This document shows positions 55,602 through 64,000 of a stretch of 64,000 bases of DNA, in pieces. How positions within the stretch are numbered: position 1 is the first letter of the stretch; each line of letters starts with the position of its first letter. The notes under the pieces are model-generated. The model was not told the origin of the DNA and made no database searches. It saw only the letters and a list, made by a program, of their open reading frames with translations. Both the position numbers and the translations under genes were made by a program. Location of the stretch: NCBI GenBank assembly GCA_022702545.1, contig JAHRBC010000003.1:682001-746000 (forward strand), in the 5' to 3' direction. This DNA is from Phycomyces nitens (lineage: Eukaryota > Mucoromycota > Mucoromycetes > Mucorales > Phycomycetaceae).

Positions 55602-58077
55602 TTAATAACTTCTGCCAAAGAGCATAAAGTGCTTGGCATCATGGTCACAAGCAAGACACTTGGTGACGCCGGGAACAATAGGGTTCTCGGTGGGCTGGAC
55701 AAAAGGCTTGCAGAGAGACTTTGCACCCATGGAAGGAGCGCGATCATCCTCTTCCTCACCATCATTGGCAACACGAGTGGATCTTTCCTTGATATCATCC
55801 TCACAAGCCATGCGGTCGCACCAGGGAATCAAGCAAAGCTTCTTATCATTGAGGGTAGGGACAAACTCTTCCCACTTGCTGAGGCGGATAATGGAGCTCT
55901 CCATCTTTGCCTTTGCCTTTTGGTACATATCGTTCTGGATAGTATCAAGAGCATCACGGACACCCTTCTCAAGGTTGTCAAGAGAGATGGCAAACTTACC
56001 ACCGGTGTCACGACGGACAGCGGTGACCTGGTTCTTCTTGATATCCATGGGACCCAACTCAAGTCTGAGGGGAACACCACGGATTTCCCAGTGGTTGAAC
56101 TTGAAGCCAGGGCTGTAGTTGTCTCTCAAGTCAGCCTTGGTCTTGAGACCGGTCTTCTTGAGACGGTTGGCAACAGCCTGACATCTGTCATAAATGTCAT
56201 CAGACTCCTCCTTGGTAGTCTTGACATTCAAACCACAGGGAACTACAACAGCTTGGATGAGGGCAACACGGGGAGGGAGGACAAGACCCTTGTCGTCACC
56301 GTGGACCATGACCATGACACCAATGGTACGGGTAGACAGACCCCAAGAGTTCTGCCAGACGTGGAGCTTCTTGGCTTCTTCGGTGGCATTGGCGGGGGCA
56401 CTGGGGTCCTCGATGACGATGTTGAACATCTTACTAAAGTTCTGACCGAGACAGTGGGATGTACCACCCTGGATAGCACGACCGGTGGTAGGAATGAAAC
56501 CCTCGACGGTGGTGGTGTAGTATCCTCCAGCAAAACGCTCCTTCTCAGACTTTACACCCTTTACGACTGGGAGGGCCAAGAGATTGTTGTAGACCTGCTC
56601 ATAAAGATCCAAAATCTCCATGACTTCCTTATCAGCACCCTCAAGAGTCAAATGGGCAGTGTGGCCCTCCTGCCACAAGAATTCACGCGTACGGAGGAAA
56701 GGCTCTGAGAAATATGTTAATTATGATAAGAAATATGCTAAGATTTTATAAACTCACGAGGGTTCTTGAATTCCCAGCGAACAACTGAGCACCATTGGTT
56801 GATGCGGAAAGGGAGATCGCGGTAAGAACGGATCCACTTGGAGAAGTAAGGGTACATGACTGTCTCTGATGTGGGACGAATAGCGATCGGCTCCTCCAGG
56901 TCAGCTGATCCGGCTTTAGTAACCCACGCAACCTCTGGAGCAAAGCCCTCGATATGATCCTTCTCACGCTGCAAGACACGGTTGGAAACGAACATGGGGA
57001 AGTATGTATCCTCAACACCCATCTCAGTAATTGCACCATCAAAGAAGTCTAAAGTGCGATGGTTCTCAGTAAGTAGAACTCCTTGAATGTTTGATGTCCT
57101 CTCTCACTTACTGGTGATCTCCTTCCAGACGTTGTAGGCGAGGGGACGAAGAATGTAGCAGCCAGAGACATCATAGTATTCCAACATCTCACTCTTGGTC
57201 AACACCTATCGTTTGCCAATTCAAAGCACTTTTAGATTGACACATTTCTCCCACATCTTGTTTTTTTATTTACCTGCTGGTACCACTTGGGGAAATCGAC
57301 TTCCTTCTTTGCCTCAATACCCATCTGATGGACCTCATCAGCAGAAACCTCAACCTCGGCAGCTGCTGATATGTAAAGTATGTGTTAATGTCTGTAAATA
57401 TATATAAAAATCTAATCATCTACCCTTTTTCTTGGGAGGAGCCTTGGTGGCAGGCTTTGCAGCAGGAGCAGGAGCAGAAGAGGCGAGGGCCTTGAAGTCG
57501 ATCTCGATGAAATCTTTGGAGATTGACTTGAAGTAGGCCTTTAGCTGATCGACAGTGACAAACACAGTCTTGTCGGCAGCCGAAGGATGGAAGGCCAAGA
57601 GTGTTGCTGCGGGAAGGGTAAGGAGAGCAGAATCGACGACCAGGTGAACCAAGCCAAGATCAGCCACATTGGACAAGGCAAAGGGAGACACTTTTTTTGT
57701 TTTTGGAGAATTGTTTATTAGAGAAAAACTCTTGTATTTTCTATACAATTCTTACCTTGATCCTTGTTGACACCAAAAGTGGTCTGCAACAATTCTTCGT
57801 TGGCGAAACGGCACTCCTTGAGACTGAGCTTCTTTCCAAGTGCAGGAACGGGAGTCTCGGTCGATTCGAGTGCAATGACAACAACTGGAGTGGCAACAGC
57901 AGTCTTTGCGGTCTTGGGCTTCAAGATGAGTGTCTTTGTCATCTCAAACACCGCGTCTTTTGTGCTGGCAAGAGCAGCAGCCCAAGCCTTGTTGTCAGAC
58001 ACACTCTCGTGAGACACGGTTCTAGGGGAGAGAGAAAGCTTGGAAAGCGACTGGAGCACAGCGTCACAGGTGGCCAT
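55602..58077 (-). CDS. Prolyl-tRNA synthetase (class II, archaeal/eukaryotic type)
   Basis: Charges tRNA-Pro in the cytoplasm. Start at 58077. An N-terminal YbaK/INS-like domain ([55 protein letters not shown]) is followed by an Ala/Pro/Lys linker. The catalytic core: [40 protein letters not shown], class II motif 2 region [20 protein letters not shown] and [20 protein letters not shown], the HTAHLT block, [20 protein letters not shown], then [20 protein letters not shown] (motif 3), anticodon-binding [20 protein letters not shown] and the zinc-type C-terminal end ...[20 protein letters not shown] with SY. About 700 residues in seven exons. The editing domain looks degenerate or at least unusual compared with bacterial INS. 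A single fused ProRS, not EPRS. Confidence 0.95.
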
Positions 58078-58865
58078 GATATTCAAAGTAGGGAAAGAAG
58101 AAGAAGAAAAAAGGCAGGGGAAAAGAAAATAAAAAAAAAATTGGTAGCGGAGTTTGATAAAGAGGTGCACCTGTCAAAGGCCAGTTCTGAAATCTGCCAT
58201 TTTGGTTTACCTGAACCTTGATTTTGTAAAAGCCAACATCAGTCACAAATAGTTTTTTGTGGTGTCTTTTGTAAAGGGAATAAATGTCCAATCTATATAC
58301 ACACACACACAGATACGCGCGCGCGCCAAGAATCTGTTTTGGTTGGCGGTTTTTGTGCCATTGTTTTCAGCCTACCTGTTTGTTTATTTGTTTATTGTCT
58401 TTTTATTTTATTTTTACAAGTAAAAATAATACGTATATATAGAATTTATAAAAAATAATAATAAAAAACAAAATAGCAATGCATATTTGAAACAAACAAA
58501 AAGAAAATATTGACTTTATACACTTATCCTTGGGTTACATAGAAATTAAATATTCATAAGAATGCTAGAGTAGATTGATAAAAAGGGGGGGAACAAGATT
58601 CCCTTGCAAAGTGAAAAGAAATTTTAAAATAAAAAACATAAAGTGTTTACAAAGAATGTAGTGGGGCATAAATTCAAAAGGAAATCAAAAAATAATAAGA
58701 AGAATACGAATAATAAGAAGAATAAAATAACAATAATAATAATAATAGTAGTAGTAGTAATAATAGTAATATTAATAGTATATACACATACATATAAAAG
58801 CAAGAAAGAGAATTGTAAAGTGTCCAAAATGAAGAGAGGAAAAATAAAATAAAGTATTTTTTTCT
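58078..58865. other. Intergenic region between ProRS and the WC-2-like gene
   Basis: Promoter of ProRS. It holds (CA)n then (CG)n near 58297-58326, and AAT/AAG tracts near 58680-58800. Nothing else seen. Confidence 0.5.
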
Positions 58866-61195
58866 TCAAGGAGGTGTGCGCTTACCAGCCTTTCTTCTAG
58901 ATAAATCTTTTTGGTCAGAGGACTTTTTGGTGACCTTTGAGTGTCCATCTGAGCCATTTCTTTCGAGCTCTGTCTTTCGCCATTGTTTGGAGAGCAAGCG
59001 AGAGTATCTCAACCCACAGGCATTGCATAACCTAAGTCAAGGAAATAGGTCAATCGATTTCATTTCTGTGTATATTTACTTGCTTGTCAATTAAACCCTT
59101 TTTTTTCAAAATAAATAAATAAAGGCTCTTTTTACTGCTAAGCGTCAAAGTAACAAAGGGTAAGGCTTGACTTACGTCTTATGGCCATTTGGCCCACGGC
59201 GCCACTCAGGACTTGAACTCGTGTTACATCTCACGCAGACCTTGGTCGTCTGTTGATCAAGGATCGGGTCATAAAGAGGCCGCACATGCAACCACGGTCT
59301 CTCTTCTGGTACGTGCCCAATTAATGGTTTTTGGGTTACTGGGTTGGCCACTTTTGGGGCAATAGGACTAGGTTCTGGACTACGGAGGGGCATTGGGTAC
59401 GCGAGTGTGATGGGTGAATTGGTTCCAGATGAGGGAGATTCCTCAGATCGACGATTAAATTGGTGGTGGCGATGGGAATTTACGGCTAAAGAAGGAGATA
59501 TCGTGGGCGACGGCAGGGCAGGATGGTAAAGAGGCGTCAGGGCAGGATCGGGTATGACTACAGGCGACTGTGGCTCGGAAAGGCAGGGTCTAGCCATATC
59601 AGAAACAGGAAAACATCAATAAAATGATCAACGTGAGAGTCTGGAAGCAGGTAAACAGATAAACAGATGCCAGAAAAACAACAACAACAACAAAAATAAA
59701 CAATTGAAAACGAGGATTTCCTCACCGATGAACTGTTGGCATTGGGGTCTCGACAGCGTTGCCTTGACAACCGTTGTCATGGACCGCACTGGGGGCACAA
59801 TGCATGTAATGGTGATATTGGCCCAGGTCTGTGGCTAGGGCTTGGTTGATCTGGGTAATTTGATAAGAACCAAAAGAAAGGGCTCCATAGGGTATGATGA
59901 TTCTCTCGAACCGGACCATTCCATGCGAGCCCAGATGGACCATTGAGCTAGAATGGAGGTGGTGGGTACATGCCACCTCTTCCACCCCCTGGCGCTCATC
60001 GCTGCTAATGTCTCTCAATGTGGCGTTTCTAGTGAGCTCGGTCACCTTTCTAATCAATTGTGGCACACATGCGTCGCGCAAAAAAGTGTAGGGAATAGGG
60101 TTCGAAGGTGGTCTGTGGTTGGCGTTGGCTGTATCACAATTAGAGTCAAAATGTGGGGGCCAGGAAGCTAGCAATTGGTGGGTTGTGCTGTTGTAGATCT
60201 GAAATACCCTTAACGGGCCCTTTAGCTGTGTATCTGGGGCGCCAGAAGAAGAAAAGTCGTCGTAGGAATATTTCTGCAACACGTCCATCATTTGCTGAAT
60301 ATCCTATTTTGTAATAATTGAAAACGACCGTAAAAAAGATTGCAATAAACCGTGATAAACTATCTTGCAACTTGCCTGTTCTCTGAAAGCGTTTTCGCCA
60401 CAAACAGTGCCTATGGCCTCTGAACTATGGAAATATTCTACTTGGTGGGTTGGTAAACATTTTTGTTGGGATGGGGGGCATTACCTGTGCTGTGAAAAAA
60501 GGCGAGCACGACGTTTTCAGAAGCAGTGTACATGACTATATCAACAACATCCCACGTTGTCTCCCTGGAGTCTGTTTCACGACTCCCAGAGATTGCTGGC
60601 TACCAAAAATAGGGTGCGATTAAATGATAATGATCAATAAGTTTCTATTTATTCAGTAGCACCTTACCATCTGGCTATCATTTGGAAATGCATTATAAGC
60701 ACCTGGCTGTGACAGGACTTTTGATCGATGGATATTTTTTGCAATGTCTGTAAAGGACCGGAGTCGACACCTTTGAGACATAAATGGTTAAACGAAACTT
60801 TTGGTGGTTATTTCTCTTTATTTGTAAAGGGTAGGTAGCTTCATCGACAAGAGCGTCATTGACTTCCTGGGAAAGGCAGGACCACAAATAAACAAACACC
60901 TCCCTTTTTTAGAAGGTGAGACGCAAACAATGGCGCATCTGGGACTATAGGAATAGAAGAAGACTCACCTTGTGACAGAGCCAGCGAGGGTTTTCATGCG
61001 AACAAAGGTAGACAAATCGGATTTTGCGAGATCTACTTCTTCGTGATGTACAAATTCAAGAAGAGACTTGTGGAGCAAGAGGTCTCGGATTGTCTTTCCC
61101 TCCAAGACCTCTTTGTTGCCTACGGAAGCCGATAGATAGATGAATCTGAGCTGATTCAAGGAAAGCAAGGCCCAGAAACAGGTCGTCAGAGGCAT
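58866..61195 (-). CDS. White collar-2-like PAS/GATA transcription factor
   Basis: The start is taken at 61195 (MPLTTCFWALLSLNQLRFIY), just after a probable 5' leader intron (61196-61300; donor GTAAGT, acceptor TTTCAG). The PAS region continues SASVGNKEVLEGKTIRDLL, FVHHEEVDLAKSDLSTFV, then splices (SVTR to CRLRSFTDIA). It has no LOV photocysteine motif. A middle region (QMMDVLQKYSYDDFSSSGAP; LRVFQIYNSTTHQLLASWPP) and Ser/Pro-rich linker follow. The C-terminal GATA finger has CVRCNTSSSPEWRRGPNGHK with TLCNACGLRYSRLLSK, spacing C-x2-C-x18-C-x2-C, split by one intron. One PAS plus an 18-residue-loop GATA finger is the WC-2 pattern; WC-2 pairs with the LOV photoreceptor WC-1 in blue-light signalling. 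The start could lie upstream. Confidence 0.83.
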
Positions 61196-61798
61196 CTGAA
61201 AGATATTGGATTCTTCAATGAAAATTAAGAGTTTTTGTGCATAAATTGGATAATTCTGGACAGAAAGAAAGGCGTGAACTCTGGCTGAAAACAACTTACT
61301 ATCAGTGTCAAATAAGGAAGGGTACAAAGAGAAAGAGAAGAGAAATAGGATCGAGAAGAGCGTTAAAGAGATATTTAGGTTTATGACTCGCTTTTTCTCG
61401 TGTGCGTTATAATCAACAAGATGGAAAGAAATGGGAACGAAAGAGGTCAAGATTGCAAATAATAATAATAAAAATAAAAATAAAAAGATTATAATAAATG
61501 GTAATTAAGGTTCCTTGCCTAGAAGGAGGACTGTGCACGACAATGAGATGCAAAAAACGAGTTTTTTTTTTAGGGCAAGATTATCATCCTTCCATACTGT
61601 CTCTTTATGTTGTTTATTTGCCGCCACATTTCCATCAACGCATCGACAGTAGCAGGAAATCTCAGCTTCAAATAGGCTGGGCCTTGGGTCGGTGGTGCGC
61701 GCAACGAAAAATATAAAAATAAAAAAAAAGAGAGAGTTTCTATATCCTCGTCCTACGGTGCAACAGTAACACTCAATAATTCAAATGAACCAAACTTC
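61196..61798. promoter_or_regulatory. Upstream region of the WC-2-like gene
   Basis: Contains the likely leader intron and CT-rich DNA. A 161-codon minus frame that extends upstream of the PAS start is CT-tract driven and meets a splice acceptor, so I treat it as leader. Confidence 0.4.
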
Positions 61799-62210
61799 TC
61801 AGTGGTTTATTGTCAAATACGTACCTGGTCGTCTTACAAAACAAGCGAGAATCCTGACACCCCAATAGGTGACAATAGCTAAACAGAAGATAACCCACAG
61901 ATCATTGGTCAACCTTAATAAACTCCAATCCTTCTGGGTTGTCTGCAGTCCATCAAATACCAGCCTGCCCTGATCGATAGACCTGGCACCCTTTCTGAGG
62001 CCAAGTACAACACTGCAGCCAGCAATTGATCAAGGCGTCGTGCCTCGTATTTGACACTCCACGCCAGATGAGAACCTTAATATTTAAGTTTAAGGCTATG
62101 GCGGTGATACTGCTCTCGTCATGATATTCCAAACATATAGCTTTAACAAAATGGAAATTCTTTTATCCACTGTGAATCATTGCTTAAGTTATGTGAAACA
62201 GGCATCTTTT
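61799..62210 (-). other. GC-rich island with coding-like frames and a membrane-span-like segment
   Basis: Three minus frames are open over 50-70 codons each between 61799 and 62145. One reads LVFDGLQTTQKDWSLLRLTN then DLWVIFCLAIVTYWGVRILA and stops at 61799. Another reads FVKAICLEYHDESSITAIAL. Possible donors GTAAGA and GTACGT sit near the end. No start or frame can be fixed, so no gene is called. Confidence 0.35.
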
Positions 62211-62618
62211 CCTTCTCTCAAACTTTCTGGGCCTGTCCAGATGATTTAGAAGAGTGAAATTCTGGTTTTATGGTTTGGATATGCACATGTACATATCAGA
62301 ATATACATTTAACATCGCATACAGGCATATAAAGAAGGATGTGACTGTGGGTGTGGCTGTCGAGAGCGGAAAAAGGGAATTAAATAAATATATATAATAA
62401 ATAAATAAATATAGAACGGTAGAGAAGCGAGTCGATACGCGTGCATGTAAAAGAAGCAGAGATCCAAAGCCAATTGATACATGAATGTATATAGATATAT
62501 ATCTTTATATATATATATATATAAAGATATATATATTTATATATATTTAAAATAAACACACATACACACACACACTTTTGGCTCCTAAACAGGAAACTCC
62601 TGTTCCTTTTCTTCATTG
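62211..62618. other. Intergenic region downstream of the arrestin-like gene
   Basis: AT-rich with (AT)n and a 40-bp perfect palindrome at 62495-62534 (separate entry), then (CA)n at 62556-62575. No gene seen. Confidence 0.5.
62495..62534. repeat. Perfect AT-rich palindrome of about 40 bp
   Basis: The core ATCTTTATATATAT is followed directly by its reverse complement (62501-62528) and the symmetry extends six bases each way. It could extrude as a cruciform or hairpin. It sits 85 bases downstream of the arrestin-like stop codon. Confidence 0.85.
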
Positions 62619-64000
62619 CTAAACAAGGCAGAAATCATAAAGACATCTCTCCTCGATCAACGTGTCTTCTGTTCGCTTTCGTCGTCTGGTGGACTGGCTT
62701 GGTGGTACAAAAGATTGTTCGGGGAGACCTGCGATTGATGCAATTACCCTTTCCCATACCCGATCGTTCAAGGGGTCCGAGAGCGGCAGGCTGCGATTGA
62801 ATGGAGCCCCGCACAGAGCTTCGTCTTCCTGAGCAGCACAGGAATAAAGTGGTAGGCGCTCTCCATCGCGTGTGACGGCCTGGTAGCTGGGAAGAGCATC
62901 TGTATCTACCTGGTGCTTTATCTCGCGTGTGACATCAACCGGAAGTCCAATACAGACCGGTGGCAGTACACGCCCATCCGTAGTCGAGAGATGGACAACA
63001 AGGCGAATATAATGTCTGATCTCAAGAAAGGGAGATTCTAGCGAATAAGTAAAATCGCCATGGGTAACAGTCGTCGAATGCCCACACACAGACGCTGGCT
63101 GGGCTGGCTCACCCGAGCTGGTTTGGGTAGCAAGATGGAGAGGAAATGAAAATGAAATCAGAGTATCCAGCGGTGGGTGGAAATATACAGAGGGGGGGTG
63201 AGGGCATCTTACCAAATGCCGCTTGCTGACCAGATCACTTTATAATTTACTATATCATTAACTTCAAAATTATAATCTTCATCTGGTTATTATTACCTGG
63301 AATCCTGGCGGTAGACTTCTTCTTGCACAGCGTCTACTTCAATCTTTGCAATCTCCACTGATTCTGGACCAACAAGCGTCTTTAGCATTCCAACAAACTC
63401 AATTCCTTGCCGGTTCTCCAAGCACACCCATCCTGGCACATTGAACTCCCACCCAATCGTCAATGGCCGCTCTCCCATCATCTTCCGATGGGGTACCACA
63501 TAGCCTATGACATGTCCTGCAGACACGTCTTTTGGCATAAGTGTCTTTAACAGTCGAATTTCTCGATGGACCAGCCATTCTTTCTCAAACTTTCCTGTTG
63601 GAAGCACTCTTGCAGTCAGTCGGTAAGAGATCCGCAGGTACTCAGACTCAAAGGTCGGACACAGGTAACCCGGAACCGCCACTTCAAAACCTAGATGAAG
63701 GAGAACAAAAAATAAAGTCAGGAGTAAGTCTTGAGATCTACAATTTCCTACCCTTACCAAGATCAGTTACTCCTGCTGGTAGAATCGCATCCTCAAGCAA
63801 AATGCTCTTTGTTTTACGCAGAATCATGCTAGCATTGATTCTCGAGACCAGAAAGGCATGCTGTGATTTCAGAGGATCCCGCCAGCTGAGATGTGCCTGG
63901 CCCTTGAACTTGATCTCTACCAGACTCAGCTTTGTGGGCCGAGATGTAATGAGCCGTAACTTTCCCCGCACCTTTTGTCGCTTGGGATGAGTGTTGTAAG
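62619..64000 (-). CDS. Arrestin-domain protein (5' end beyond the right edge)
   Basis: Read from the right edge leftwards: HPKRQKVRGKLRLITSRPTK, LVEIKFKGQAHLSW (arrestin N-fold), then VLLHLGFEVAVPGYLCPTFE with SEYLRISYRLTARVLPTGKF, LVHREIRLLKTLMPKDVSAG, VVPHRKMMGERPLTIGWEFN, and a C-terminal lobe with LESPFLEIRHYIRLVVHLST, LPPVCIGLPVDV. This order (G-x-L-x-x-x-x-x-P-T, then an aromatic-rich F-x-F-x-x-P-G) is the arrestin-related trafficking family. LPSYQAVT near the end is an L/P-P-x-Y-type motif that could recruit a Rsp5-type ubiquitin ligase (inference). Four or so exons. The start lies beyond position 64000. The C-terminal tail is basic (QSTRRRKRTEDTL). Confidence 0.83.

Noticed and set aside
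55581..56708. 375-codon plus-strand frame across the ProRS gene
   Set aside because: Antisense shadow of the catalytic core, caused by the strong codon bias of ProRS; rich in Gly/Thr/Val with no domain.

Overview
The window reads as nuclear DNA of a filamentous fungus, most likely an early-diverging (Mucoromycota, Mucorales-like) lineage. Genes are split by many short GT-AG introns of about 45-110 bases. Intergenic DNA is very AT-rich, with runs of (TTA)n, (AT)n and poly-T. The gene set includes a Zn2Cys6 factor, a single-PAS GATA factor of white collar-2 type, a peroxisomal uricase and a diacylglycerol-lipase-like enzyme. No rRNA, tRNA, CRISPR array or intact transposon was seen. The assignment rests on gene content and architecture only.

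Layout, left to right. 0-7 kb: a gamma-glutamyltranspeptidase cut by the left edge, a FAM199X-like acidic protein, and a divergent acyl-CoA-synthetase-family enzyme, all on the minus strand. 8-16 kb: an F-BAR/RhoGAP protein and a PH-domain protein (plus), then COX11 (minus). 18-25 kb: a small membrane protein, ribosomal protein uL18 (RPL5), a DJ-1/PfpI protein (all minus) and a Zn2Cys6 transcription factor (plus). 25-33 kb: an SPX-EXS (SYG1/XPR1-type) protein and a PHO80/PCL-type cyclin on the same strand, then an orphan coding fragment. 33-41 kb: a TruD/PUS7 pseudouridine synthase, a second orphan fragment, uricase and an Acl4-like TPR protein, all plus. 43-52 kb: a Myb/SANT protein, an RraA-like aldolase (minus), a C2/lipase-3 protein and an orphan membrane protein. 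52-64 kb: a Vps3844-domain protein, mitochondrial ribosomal protein mS33, prolyl-tRNA synthetase, the WC-2-like factor and an arrestin-like protein cut by the right edge.

Most genes are core functions without operon logic: translation (uL18, its intronic snoRNA, Acl4, TruD, mS33, ProRS), mitochondrial assembly (COX11), and signalling (RhoGAP, PH, cyclin, SPX-EXS, WC-2, arrestin). The clearest non-protein discovery is an intronic box C/D snoRNA in RPL5. It has both boxes, a long closing stem and two guides that match known 25S rRNA methylation targets of the snR60/U80 family. Other points worth follow-up are two pairs of RFX-type X-box palindromes in promoter-sized intergenic regions, phosphate-type genes side by side, two candidate GC-AG introns, and several stretches in gene gaps where open frames and splice sites fit together (32.95-33.44, 36.76-37.36, 42.6-42.8 and 61.8-62.2 kb).
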